From Rhea pennata (taxonomy: Eukaryota > Chordata > Aves > Rheiformes > Rheidae): a stretch of 64,000 nt of DNA. The notes under the pieces were generated by a model that saw only the letters and a list, made by a program, of their open reading frames with translations, searched no databases and had not been told where the DNA came from. Both the position numbers and the translations under genes were made by a program. Of the stretch, positions 12,501-27,116 are shown in pieces (the first letter of the stretch is position 1; each line of letters begins with the position of its first letter). The stretch spans positions 121,419,801 through 121,483,800 of the forward strand of contig NC_084663.1 in NCBI RefSeq assembly GCF_028389875.1, written 5' to 3'.

Positions 12501-15500
12501 ACTTCTTTTCTTTGTTTCATTTAAAGTGATGATATTTGTAAGGAAAACCATGTAATGAGCCTGGACTCTATCACCTTCTTTTCTTCTGTGTGTACAGGTG
12601 TTAATAGGTAGAATGGATAAGTAAATCATAGAAGCAAGTATATTAAATATAGATTAAAATCATATAAAAAGCATACAATAGGAGAATAAAGATATCTCAA
12701 GAGACAAGTCAAGCTTCATTTTCTGATAATGTATCCAACCGGCATTTTTCTGAAATGGCATTGTCGCTTTAGTTGGTTAGAAAAATGTGTTGTCTTGACT
12801 TTGGAAAAACAAATGTAGTTTGGAATATGGTCTACAGGTATATCCAATTAGAAGGGTATGAGAAGACCAACATTGTTTATGCAAGCCTTTCTGACTAATG
12901 ATGAACATCACTCTTCAGGCTGCTGGTAAACTGATTTCTGTTGGTAAGCTTCTGATCTGTGGAGGAAGCATCTGCTTTCACTATCAGATTTTTCCTATTC
13001 TAATAGACCGGTTGGGTCAGCTGACATCCAAACTAAATTTGTTTGTAGCTTGCTCCTTTCCTTTTCATTGAACAATTGAATAGTCAGGTTGTAAAGAAGG
13101 ACAAAACGATCAAAAGAAATTATGGGTGTTACTGGGGAGTTGGCCAATATAAAGTATGAGTAAAAGGACTGTTGACACAACGGGTCTTCTGATAAGCCGA
13201 TAATGAAAATTCATCTGGAAATGTTCACTATCCTCTTTTTGTTGGAAAATGGTAATGCATTAGAGTAGAAACATGTTGGTTCTTGTAGTTTTTTCTGACT
13301 GTTTGTCAACTCCAGGACTTTCTAGTTAGGAAAAGAAAGATAGAAAATCCAATCCATCTGCTGACCAGGGCGTTTGAGAAATTTAAGAGTCAGGTTGGAG
13401 TTCTTACTCTTAACTCAAGAACTTAGACTTGGTTAACCTCTGTATCAGTGTGTGAGACCACTCCAGACCACTGGCTTCTGGAGTGATATGCTATTGGTTT
13501 TGTAAAAAAACTAATTAAACAAAAGATCCTTCACCAAAATTCAAGGTTGAGATTCTTCTCTGCTTCAGAGTAAAAAGAAAATGGAAACTTGAAATGGAAG
13601 TCCTCCTTTTGTGAAATGAGTTCTTGCATTCTGACTTGCCAAAATGACTTACGAATCATTTTGTAGATAATTTAGAAAAATAGGCTTTCCAAAATGAATC
13701 TGATGCCTCATTTCATATGTCCTGAAATAGGGAATTAAAGTTCATTAGCCTGTTCGTTTTTTAGCTTCAAATAATTTTAATGTGTACATTAAAATTAGTA
13801 TGCTAAAGAAGAGGTAATCACTTTGATGATATTTATATTGCAATCTAAGTGTGTTTGTCAAATGATTATTTCTATTTTGCATGTGAAATTCCCCCCAAAA
13901 TTTCCTCTTGAAAACTCTCATCTTTACTTGGAATATATTACTGGTAAAATATTTAATTACTTAGGGTATATGGTTAGCAGCAAGAGTCAAGCTTTGTGCA
14001 AGTTACTCTATAAGCTTCAGCTAATCCATAACACAAATGTAGGTCAGCTGGAGCTTTTTAAAACAGATGGAAATTGAGTGGTTTATGGTAGGTCGATAGA
14101 TGTGTGTCCCCACAAGACTGCCAACTTCTGCAGTTCCAAATTGTAGAAAACGCAGAAATTGGTCTCCTAAAAGCCTCTTATTCTAACTCATTTTCATTCC
14201 AGAAGCACCAGTGCACTGTGCAGTTGGGTTTTGTTTGTAACATAGTAAGCACTGACATGCTCGAAAAGATAATAATTAGTTCAGCAGTGTTTAGAGGATT
14301 TTATATTTAGTTTGCTGACAATGAAAGTATTTTAATTTGGGCGACTTTATTAATGTAAATATTCAAGAAGAGAGATAAAAACACAGTTGTTCTAAGTCAA
14401 ATGCAAGAACTGGAGGTGATCCAGGGTTTATTTCCACACACACTTCAGGGTTTTCTTTATTTTTATATCCTGGATCATAGATGCTGTCTGTCACTAGGTT
14501 AGAGCTAGAATGAAGTGAAGATATTACCCTGTGTTTCTGTTTCCTGGGAGTGTTGAGACTGGCCATGGGACGTTCCACTGAAGTAGAAGCTTCTTCTGTC
14601 TCAGAGGTTCTTCTGAATGTGACTTCCCGTTGCACTCATTCAGCTCCCCCAAGTTTGGAGGACAGCTGTTGAAGTTTTTCAGTCAGTACCTCTGCTCCTG
14701 AGTGGATCTATAAGAATTAAAGCTGTAATGCTTGAGTTAAAATTTACATTTTATAATGCCTCTGATATTTACCTCTGAGTGTGTTTCAAAGGGTATTCCT
14801 AGCCCCAAGTGTTCTCCGGTCCACTTGTGGAACACGGAGTGGGGATGAGAGTGGTGGAAATGGGAAGAAGTGGAAATATTTGAAATTTGCAATGCAAAAC
14901 TGTTTGATATGGTTTGGGAGGGAGGCAGGATAAGAACGTGTAGGAGTTGTTTAGAAGGTTGGATGGCCAAGCTGTTTGGCAGTTGCCTGTTCTTCAGAGA
15001 AAGCTCTTGAAACAAACTGTCATCACCACTGTAGTTGGAGAAGACTGCTATGAAAAAAAAGGTTTTTGTTTGGAGTCAAATATAATATTTTGAATTACTG
15101 AAACTGACTTGTGAACTGTGAAATGTTTTAAAGGTCAAACAGTGTGGTATCTTTTAAACAGCAAAATCTGGAACTCAGAACATTTTTCAAAATCCAAGAA
15201 ATGTGGCTCCCCAAGTCTATAAGGGTAAAGGACAAAATGTTATTGTGGGAGCAAATAAATCACCTAAAAAATCTATGGTTTTGAGAGCCACTTTTCTTTT
15301 TATTAATCTGGGTGGGTTTTTTCCTATGTCATTTGTAGGAGCTGTTTCATCACATTCTAATTTAATGCAGATATTCTGATAAAGTTGTACCCAGAAGTAT
15401 TGCAAAAATCTTTTCTCTGCAAACCAAGGTCTTCAGCCTAGCTATTACACATCAGGTCCCACTTGGAGAAGACTGATGCTATCTAACTTCTGTCATCTGT

Positions 15501-15587
15501 GCTGTAGTTCTAGAAAGCACCAGGACCTTCCTCTCCAGCCCTTACTCAGCGTAGGTAAGAAGAGAGATGCAAAACTTTACTTTCCCA

Positions 15588-15690
15588 TTCAGGAAGGTCT
15601 AGATTCTGTGTCCGTCTTCAAACACTTCAGTTTCATGTTATTTGACAGTATGCTGCCTCCCTGCTCTGTCTATGCAAGTGAATGGGGAGA
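15588..15690 (+). repeat. Duplicated intronic segment, copy A
   Basis: About 65 bases beginning ATTCAGGAAGG are closely matched at 17304-17370, with weaker similarity continuing for another ~25 bases. Both copies keep an open + strand frame with mostly conservative changes, but no protein family was recognised. It could be a low-copy repeat or a local duplication. Confidence 0.7.
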
Positions 15691-17302
15691 GGCTGGAAAT
15701 GGGAAGGGAGACAGTAAAAGTAAAAAAATGTGATTACTCTGAACATCAGCACAGAAGGCCCAAAGTGGTCTTCTCTTAGGGAAGAGGGGTTTCTGCCCTC
15801 CTACACAGCGTAACTTGGCTGCATCCGTGTTTGAAAATGAAGGCAGGAGGGTCAGTTCAGTCCATAACAACTGCTGGACTATTTTAGAATGTCTCCTGCT
15901 TGAAATATTTTTCAAAAAGGAAGGGATAGTAGAGTAGTTTAATTTCATCTGTTCGTAAGGCTGTGAATAATACTACTTGTACTTTGAGGTATAAAGGTAC
16001 TGCAATTATGAGGAAATTGCTTTCTGCCTGATTGGTATACGTAAACAGCTTTCATCTCTAAATGTATGTATGAGGCTCGTGACTTTAGTTTGTCATTCAA
16101 GGCAGCCTGTCAGCCTTTCATTTCAAAATGTGTTGGCTCTTCTTTTGTCAGGAAAGACCTTTCTTGCACTTCTAAGCAACAGAAACAAAGGCAATAAAAA
16201 AAAGCCACCAAAAAGCAATTATCAAACAGGGATTGGGCTATGGATATTGCTTTGAAAAGACATTTCCAATACATTCATTAGAAAGACAAAGTTGTGCGTC
16301 ATTCGTGCACGTTTTTTTCCCCTTGCATTTTTCCTAAGGGTTGAAGATAAATTAGGGAAGCTATTTTCTTTGCAGACAAAGTGCAAGCTATGCCCCAAAT
16401 CTCTGAATGTTTCAGCATGTAAATACTGCTTTTGAAGCCATCAGGTCTAGTTGCAAGTACAGATTCATTTGCATTCATGTTTGAAGGTTACCTTCGTTCA
16501 TTGACCCATTTAATTGTCAATCCCTACCCTCAGTTGCAGGCATATGGCTTCATGTGCATGTGTATGAAAGACAACTGGCTTTAACTCTCTCAGGCAGAAA
16601 TATTCAAAAAGACACAGGCAAGGACTTAGTCTTCCTGTGGACAAATCTGATTAACAAGCAGGACCTATATGTAATTGTAATCAACCTATAGAGCTTAGCA
16701 GAAGGCTCTACCCTTGCTATAGAACAGGCTAAGGGGACATACACAGAAACGATTTGATTCTCTGAGTTCACCAGATGCCTGCAGAGATGAGTTGCCCACT
16801 GTGTTCATCACTGAACCTCTGCCAGTTCTTGCCTTTCCTGCTCTTTGCGACTGGACCAAAAAGCCCTTCGTATGTCCTTGGAAACACACTGTAAGGAGAG
16901 AAATAAGGAAGGTGTCGCTTGCCTTATTCTGGTCCTTGTAGAAGTAGATAGGTTGATGTTCCGTCACTGTGAATACCAGGAATGGCTCATAGCAGCCGTT
17001 GCAGTGGGACCAGTTTCAATCAATACCTCTTTAACAAGAATATTATTTCTTTAACAAGAAAGGTGTCTAACTCTTACTTAGGCCTCTTGTCACCTCAGTT
17101 TGCAGTAATGGATTGTTTAAATACTTCAACTCAGCCTGCTCATAGCCGTTAAGATTAGATTTAAAGGGGATGTGCTCAAAAGACATTCATCTCTCAGCAC
17201 GATGGGGAGGTGTAATTGATAGCTGCTGGTGCAGTGAGGTGTGCGCACCACACTGATGATTTCTTTTCTGTTCCCCTGTCCTGCTGGAGGAATGTGGTGA
17301 TT

Positions 17303-17412
17303 CAGGAAGGAATAGATTCTGTGTCCATCTTCAAGTACTTCAGTTTCATGTTATTCGACAATATGGATTTTATGTACAAAAAAACTTGCCTATCTGCTCT
17401 TTGTATGAAGCT
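17303..17412 (+). repeat. Duplicated intronic segment, copy B
   Basis: This is the partner of the segment at 15588-15690. An insertion of about 20 bases relative to copy A lies just after the well-conserved core. No flanking target-site duplication was identified. Confidence 0.7.
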
Positions 17413-20400
17413 TGTATAGAAACACTGCCTAGCCAGGAGATTTGACAGAGCCAGAGAGGGTGGATGAGGTTGCATAGTCTATTAAATTTTGAAACTCAAC
17501 ATCATGGGGCTATAGTGCTTGCTGCCTAACAGACTGTCATATCCGATTAAAGACAAATGAGACTCAGATACTAAAATAATGCAATAAGCAGCTTGCATAA
17601 GAGAGAGAAAGCATGGTACACACAATCCTTATTTTGAAGTGTCAAAGGAATGAAGACTTTACTTAATCAAGGCTTTTCCTATTTGACTCCACAGTGTGGA
17701 CCATCAGATCCAATATCTTGCATATGTTTATTATCTAGCCCAGGAATCTGGAAGAACAATAAAAGTAGAGAGTCTTCTCAGGTTCTTTATATTCTGCAGT
17801 TTGGTTTAAGATTTTCCCTTGGCTAGAACTCAGTTTCTCATCTAAATTCTCATCTTCTCATCGGTGTATTTTTTTTTTTTTATTTTACAACATTGTGTAG
17901 AGTAACTAGAGATTTCGTGTCATAAATCTCTTGTGTTGCGGTTCATAAGCTCTCTTTAGACTCTGATCTACTGTATGTTCAAACGACTTTGCAGAGAAGT
18001 TAGCTTGTTTGTTTAACATAAAGGAAGTGTGCTGCTAGAAGTCAAATCATGGGCACCCCCACAAAGAGACATCAAAAATTGTTTTTAAAGTTTATTCTCA
18101 AATATTTCACTTTTAATTAAGATCTGACCTTCCAAAGCTTATTTCTAGTTAGGTTTGAACCAAGTGCTACCAGTACAACGATGTATTATTGAGCTGATCG
18201 ATAGCCTGAGGCAACTATTCATGGAGGTGTAGCTGTCCACAGTTACAAGAATGAGAAGTAATTGCTGAAGCTTAATGATGAAGTAAAAATACAGTGCCTG
18301 ATATGATTGTACATGAGGGCAGGATACTCTCCTTAATGTTGTTTATAGCAAGCACCTGAAACATGTGGAGTGCCAGGTCAATCTGAAGCCTTTGCGTGTG
18401 TGATTTTTGTGCTCAATTACTGCAATTGTGTGAGAGAATGAGGGAACATGGTCAAACTGAGATTAAATAAGTATAAAAATGTCTTGGTATACATTTTCTT
18501 TGTGACTGATATTGAGATCAGCCATTGAATTTTTAATGAAGGATGAGATTTGTTACAATGTCTAAAGGTCTGGTGTCTCATCTAAGATAGTTGTCCTGAG
18601 CCCCCTCTGCAGTAAAGAGAAAGATGCACCTGCAGAAGATTATTTATCCCATCCAAGAATAGAAATTTAAAATAAGTAGAATTAATTACATGTCATGAGT
18701 GCCTGTATTTCTTTATGGATCCTAAATGATTAGTTTAGGATAGGTGTCGAACTTATACGTGTGTAAAATTAGGTAAGATGAACTCTGCAGGACTAGCCGT
18801 AAGCGATGGGCTAAACTCTCCATTTGAGTTGTGAATAATCCCTCTCTTGGTCACTAAGTGGGAGATTGACTGTGGATCAAGAGTAATTTCTTTAAGAAGA
18901 CCTGGTTGTGGGTTATATTCAGAAACATGCTTTAGTTCTCCACACAGAAGGGAGCTTTACTGCCCACTGGGATTGGGATTTCTTTCTTTTCTTCCTTTTT
19001 TTTTTTTTTTTCCATGAAGTGTAGAAGACATACATTATATTTTTTAGGTTGAATGGAACAGATTCCTCATTTTTGAGTTAGAGAGGACTTTGAAAGAAAG
19101 GCATTTGGTTTCTTCTTATTTGGTTTCTTCAAACACTTGCTCAGCTTTTCTCCCCTGTTCTAATGTTTTGGTGCTTGGCATATTGTTTTATAAACATTTA
19201 TAAAGCGAAGGTTGCTTCTCTTAGGCAAGGTACAAGAATGCATTACAATTATAAATTCCATTAATTGTCATCAAGCAGGACTCAGAGCTTAGACGGTGGA
19301 AAATCCCGTTGTTCTATGTTCCTGAGAGATAGGTGAATAAAAAATAAATATACGGATGTTTGGGTTCTAAAGTACAAAATACTTCAAAAAAAGATTTATT
19401 CACTTGTAACGCACAAATGGTGGTTGGAGCCATAAGTTTTGTTTAGTAGAGAGTTACTTTAGACACATTTATTATCATCAGTGTGACTCCCCCTCCCCAA
19501 CTATAGGGATACAGTTTGGACCTATATGTAATAGGGAAGATCCTATTATTTTAGCAATATAATTTTTCTATTCCCAAGTATTGGTACCTGTAATTGACTT
19601 TGACTTCAGTGGGGAGCTGGGAAAGAAATGCCAATTTAACCAATCCTCATCAAAAGACTTTAAAGTTCAAAAAGTTCTTTTGCCTCACATTTTACTTCTA
19701 ATCTGAGAATCGAAAACCTCTTATTTAAATATTAATGAACCTTGTCAATATGGCTGAGGAGAAAGCATTCTGCACTCACTTTGTGAGTGAGGAAAACAGT
19801 GCCCTTCTCCATTAATAGCAGAAATAGAAATATTCAAAAAGCATTTTTCTCAGAAAATCCCTGATAATTTTATGGAAACACGTTGTCTTTGAACTAACTT
19901 TGATTAGGTGAAAAGCCTCAAGTATCTTGATCTTATCACTTTGAAGTGATCTAATTTTTCTTGGTTTGTATGAAGATAAAGCAAACATGCAGTCCAGTTT
20001 AGAATGAAATACCGTAAATGTTGTATAAGGAGTAGTTTCATTTAATTATAAATCCTATTTTTGTTTCAGAATGGAAAAGAATAAGAATCTCCTGGGTGAC
20101 ATAAACTGCCTCACCGGTCACACCTCCCCTGCCTGCTTGCAGGTCATAACTTCTTGTCCCTTGTGTGGGATATCATATGTATCAATATTATGAGGTTGTT
20201 TCCACATCTGGATGGACTTTTGCAGGTTCTTTCTCTAATGTGTATGTCACTAACTTGCCCTTTAATGTCAATGTGACCTATTTAGTCTGTTTTGCCCCTG
20301 GTGCTTGCCTTAGTCCACAGCAAATAACCAGGGAATGGATTGCAGCCATCAGTGTCTGGATATAATGGATCTCAGAGGCAGCAGCAAAGTCTTAGATTTA

Positions 20401-23400
20401 CTAGAAGCATTTTTCCATGGTAGGAGTAATCCCTACCCATGTCTCAAGGGGCAGATGAGGTTTGTGGGGTCTGATTCTGATTTCCCTTACTTAGGTTTTG
20501 TGTTGGAGAAGTCCCTGGACTTCGACATAATTTTGATTTAAACAGGAGGTAGTGAGATGAGAATTAAGCCCATGAATTTTAGAGTAGGAAAATGTAATAG
20601 AATTTCCTTAATGGAACAGAGTCAGTACATAGTGCCAAGAAAGTGCTGAGGTTTCTTCTCATAATTTACCAACCCATTTGATTGATGGTACTGTAAGTGA
20701 AGAAATTTGTGTATTAAATTTAAAGTACTATTTTAAAAGTATGTTTCTTGTGAAGGTATTAAAGTAAGTCAGATTAGTAATTTCCTGCTTGCCATAAATG
20801 TCTTCTGTATTTACGGCTGGATGTTTTTGAACAGTAATTAATGACGCTCCATCTAAAAAAGTAGCACAGAAAGACATAGAAATATAGTCGTTGCATATGA
20901 AATTTTAATCAAGAAATTCTGCACTTTTCTTGACTACAGTTAGGAAGTACGGACAGAGCTGGTTATGATGTATTTGTTTAAAAGAGCCAAACTATGCTTA
21001 TTTTGTGGTTCAGATTTCGGTAGTTTATGATTTTGCTAAACTTGAGCTGTTTAAGTTTTTATGTCCCCTGTTTGCTATATTGAATATTCTGAGAAATCTT
21101 TTAACAGTTTCAGGGCTGTGGTACTTACAGGGCATAATCATCTATTTCTTGCCTTTAGAAGAGCCTGTGATACGTAAGAAACAGTTCAGATGTATTCAGG
21201 AGGGCAAATCCTGCTCTAATTGCAATGAGTAGGGAAAGCCCTCTGGGCTCACCCAGGAGCTCTGTGTGCCTGCTGATGGATGCAGAAGTAGGTTAAAAAG
21301 CCTAGAAACTTCTACAAGTATGTGACATTTCTGTGGATGGCAAATGAGTATACTACTGACAATGAAATTTAAATAAATCTACTATTGTAATGTACACCTA
21401 GAGATGTTATTTACCTGAATAAATTTTCTATAAGGATAGGCATTCTGGTCATATTCTTTTTTTGTACTGATTTAGACACATTCTTAAGCATATGCTCTTA
21501 TGCTCATACACTAAGTTTGAAGTAGAGGAAGCGTGCTTCCTTTAGGATTAATCATAATTTTTGTGAAAATAATAAAACTAAATCTCCTGAGAAAACCTTG
21601 TAAAATCCACAAGGAAATAGATAAAACTATCAACAGATATCTGCGTTGCTGAAGCCTTTAGCAAAACTTCTGGTGATTCAAGCAGCGAGAGCTCCCTAGG
21701 TATCTGCATCAAATAAAGAGGTCTCCTGAGATCACTTTGTTAAATGAGGGACTGCCCTGGGCTTCGTCCTACGGTTGCACAGTAAGGGAAATCCACTGCT
21801 AGAATGAGTGGCTGTTCAAGCCAGTCATGTGGTTTTGGCTGCGAATCTGGTGCATTACTGGAACACTTGGAATTTTGCATTCCGCGGGAATTCCTAACAG
21901 AGGAATAAACAAAATCTATTTCCTCAGAAGGAACAGTTGAGCTCTTAGCATGTAATGTGAGATGAAATTAAGAACAAAAATTGTTGCATTACTTGAAGCT
22001 TCTGTTTCAATTTTGATTCTTTTTTGTATTTTAATTTTTGTGTGTTTTATTAAGGAAGTTGCTATGCAGTTGTTCAAGTTGGTAGTGGATTATTAATGTA
22101 CTATTAGAAACCTAATATATTAAGGATTTCTTGAAAACAATATTTAGATTCCCATAGACATAGGCCCCTAAATTTATTTTTGAGGATGAAATCACAGTAA
22201 ATCTGGGAGAGGTAAACTGAAGCTATTTTCTGTTCAAAACTGAAATAATTCTAGAGAGAAATATCTGAAAACCATGATGCTAAATTGAGTTTTGATGTAA
22301 CTCTGGTCAATAAGGAGACAGGCACTATGATATTAGAACTGAATGGCTCATCATATGTATTAATCTTACAGTGGATTCTCTTTGAGGTACAGTCTTCCAT
22401 TAAATTCCTCCTAGGCTACTGAAGCTCCTTGCTGCACTGATCATGGACTAGTGAGCTAAGGAAAATGAGCTGGAGCAACTAAACTGAGATAGAAGGTGAT
22501 CAGAAATTCCTAATATATAGCAGATGTAAAGAAATCCCTGTATTTTAAGAATACAAACGTCTCCAAATGCATAATCTGTTTCTTGTGAAAGACATGTGGC
22601 CCACTATAGAAGTTTTAGGTCAACTGATTCAGTTAAAGATTAGCCTCAATGTTCTGAAACAGAAGACTATAGTCACTTACGGCTTTTAATTCCTGATAAA
22701 GGATTATACTTGGCACCATGCTACTGCTACAGTTTAAAATCTCTTGGACAGTTTGCTAAATTAACCTTTGTAACAGAAAGGCTTCTTATGTGTTTCCAGT
22801 CAAAAGACTTTGATTTTGAGTTTGTTGTGACTCAAATACCAATGATTGGGATCATGATCTAAAATTAATAGTGTTATTTCTATTTCTTTTTAAATTATAT
22901 TCTTGTAGTGTTTCAAAAATGAGTTGGAGAGGTGCCTCCCCACATTATTTAAGTGTTGTGTATTAGATACTTAAAATGGAAATTTCCTACAGAGGGGTAG
23001 AAACAAATGCTGGTAACGAGGGGGAAAACATTACAATTAAAAGGTAATTTGCTTATCATTTGTGAAATGGTATTTGGTAAAGTGGTGGTTTTAATGGCTG
23101 TAATTTTCAATTTTGCAGTCATATGTAGTGAGAAGAATGGCTTCAATTTTAGATGATGGTATGTGTGCTGGAAGTATATTTTCAGATGATGATTCTGTGT
23201 TTGAGGTTATATCTTTCTCAGTATTTATGACTGGCCACATTCTTTTTACTGTCCTACAAGTATGTGCTGTGTTTACTATCCTGACCCTGGCACTCGTGAT
23301 GAACTGACTATTATGAAACTCTTACAAGAATCCTATATGCTGGAAATCTGGGTCAGAGCAAACCTATACAGTAGAAACTGGTGTCACAGAAAGTTACCAT

Positions 23401-24018
23401 GTGACGGTCTGTTGTTTTGAACAGCTTTGTGGGGCAGACAGAGAATACAAAGAAGCACCAATGAATACACCATGGTTAGCTGTGCTACATGTGGGACCCA
23501 GGGAAAGAAACCCCGCCCCTGGTGGTGTTAATGGCAATTCAACTTGGCCAGCTTTTGACCAATGTGAGAAAGAGTTTTCCAACTGCGTGGAATTTGAGTG
23601 TGTTGTGGGTGTATGCAAAATGCATGTAATTGGTCGTGAAGTCCGATATTTGAGTCCTTTACAAATCTAATAGGCTTGAGAGATAACAGATGTTCATTAG
23701 GCTTGGGTGATAGTATGAAGGACCTTGTCTCTGTAGAACCTATTTAATAAATACTGTAATGTTTGAAAGGCCTGGTCTCTTCCTTGCTTCTTTCTTTCAA
23801 ATCCTGATTTCCAGAAAATAGTGATGTTGGCATGAAGGACAAGGTTGTTAGACCTTGCCATGGGTGTCATGGATTTCTCTCTTCTAAATAGCTGATCCTT
23901 TTGGTAGATTCTGTTTCCTCTGTGAATGACCAATGTGAATACTATTTTCCTACCTGTAATGTCTCAGTAGCTTCTAAACAAATTATTTCATTCAGGTCCA
24001 GGACAGAATTTTGGCCTT

Positions 24019-24022
24019 AAAA

Positions 24023-24061
<39 letters not shown>

Positions 24062-24064
24062 AAG
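24019..24064. repeat. A-run and (AAAAG)n microsatellite
   Basis: 21 consecutive A are followed by several AAAAG units. It may be an old retrotransposon tail grown by slippage, but no element body was recognised next to it. Confidence 0.9.
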
Positions 24065-26071
24065 ACACTTGACAAATCATTATCTTGATATCTATATGTT
24101 GATATCTATTTTAATATATATGGTCAGATGTATTTTCCAGCACATTTGCCATGAAAAAAAAGTAGGATCAAATATTTCTACAGGGACTTTTGTGGCTGTT
24201 GCTTTCCTCCTAACCCAAGGAATGCTTGGAGAAGTGTATTGGCTGTGGATTAGAGCAGTCCTATGTCAGCACGGCATTAGTGTTCCTGGTACAAAAGTGT
24301 GCTTTCTGTGGAATTAAAAGAGTGTGAACTGAGAATAGAGAAAAGAAGAAAAACGAAAGACAATGCTAAGGGGATATGAAAGGAGGACAAGGAATGATGG
24401 GATTAGGAAGAAAATGAAATCAGTAGAAGAGATTTGTTTTCTAGGTGCAGAAAAGGTGATTTTTCACAGCATTTCAACATTCCAGCTAGAACCTATACTA
24501 ATGAAAATCACGGCAGTGGGATAGCTAACACATAGCATATAAGTGTTGCCTACATATACACCAATATGGCAAAATGGATTGCTAAAGCCTTGCACTGCAT
24601 GTAAACGGATCTTCTGCCCTTCCATTTTTTTGTTGTTGTTTAATTATAGAAGCATTTTCAGAACAAAGGTAGGCTTGTTTTTGACACCATATATTTTTGT
24701 TAGTATTAGAGTTTAACTAAAGCAATTGGTCATTTTACTGAAGCCAGCAAGCAGATAAATAAATGGGAAAGAGATTTTGAAAAGTTTAAATGCCAGTCAG
24801 GTGCCCACCTGCTCCACCCACTTTTCATGCTATCCATCTTCCAGAGATCACTGAAGGAAAAGGCTTTCTGAAAATCCAAAGAACTGGAGAAATGAATTTG
24901 TGAATCATCATTACAGATTATAATAAAAATGCAATTAACCAATGATGTTTTGGAATCAACAATTTCTATATTACTGCATTTCAGTTTTCTAGATGTCAGC
25001 TAACTAAATGTCAACCATTTGCTTGTTTTACTTGCCAAAAAATTTAATAAGCTTTATCCAAATAGGTTTCTTAAATTCAGTAAAATGCTTCTGCTCATCA
25101 CTTTAAAAATTGTGTACCAGAGGTCCTGAATTCCTATGCAGGAGAGTGGAAGTGTTAGATTGCAATATGCCTTAAAATGGGAATCATGCAGGACAAGATG
25201 AATTCTCATTGCTGTCCAATTTGCATACATCTACCGAACCATGGATTTGAGGGCTTTAAATTAGAATTTACCAACAAAGGTACTTTATTCAGAAATAAAG
25301 CAGAATATTTAAAGCTGATGTTGTGGTTATCCTAGAGCAGCTCTGCCTGAGAACCTGCTTATCGTGACTTGATCTTCTGAAGTGGATTAATCTAAATGAG
25401 AAAAAAAAAGTTCTTGATTTGGAACAAGCATTTTCCTGGGAGTTATTTTTACAGAGTTATTGTGGTCTGTCTCCCTGCCTAGACAAGCCCTTGGAGTTGC
25501 ATGTAGGGTGGCATCTTCTGACAAGAGAATGAAGCAGGATTATCTTTTCCTGTATGTCTCCTTTCGCTGTGTTTCTTGTGCTGTCTCTTTCAATGGGGAA
25601 TGAACAGAAGAATAGGCCTTTGTCATGGAGGTAATGGCTGTTGCTCTCCCAAGAAATGATTGTTTCGTTGAGAGGACAGCACTCGCACTGGAGATGCAGG
25701 GATTGCAGGGAGCTCTTCTCCAAGCCTGTGGAGTTCTATTAACTGTGGAATATTAAATATTATAATTGAAATGCCAGCATTCCAGCAAAATACTCCAAGA
25801 ATTGTAGAAAATGGCAGCAGGGCTTCCTACCACTGTTAGAAAATTTCCCTCAAGTGAATCAAGAGGGCATTCATGTAAATGGATTCATGTAATCCCATTT
25901 GTAGTGGGAGGAGGTTGCTGATCCCTCTCGAATTTGGCTTTTGATAGTCATTATGCTGTGCTGATCTTAACATCAGCCTCTCAGCAGGTATCCACTAAAG
26001 GCACTTTATCGTCATTGTTTAACAGAAATAAACGTTTATTTTCCACCAGACCTGACTGTAAGGAGTCATAG

Positions 26072-26983
<912 letters not shown>

Positions 26984-27116
26984 AGAGACGGGAATGAAAG
27001 GAGAAATTCTCATCAATGGACAGCCTCGAGACCTACGCTCTTTTCGCAAAGTTTCCTGTTACATCATGCAAGATGACATGCTCCTTCCTCATCTTACTGT
27101 CCAAGAGGCTATGATG
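26984..27116 (+). CDS. ABCG1: ABCG1 coding exon 2 of window (Q-loop)
   Basis: Encodes residues 40-84, from [14 protein letters not shown] to VQEAMM. The Q-loop ([16 protein letters not shown]) couples the nucleotide-binding domain to the membrane domain. The acceptor is TTCATTTCAG; the donor GTGAAC immediately follows ATGATG. The outgoing intron is phase 0. Confidence 0.95.

Noticed and set aside
16915..17040. + strand stretch resembling AAVAVGPVSI of papain-like cysteine proteases
   Set aside because: Similarity is limited to about ten residues, with no Cys or His active-site context or neighbouring exons.
23401..23670. Cysteine-containing 89-codon + strand open frame
   Set aside because: No recognised family, no convincing splice sites, and the length is expected by chance.
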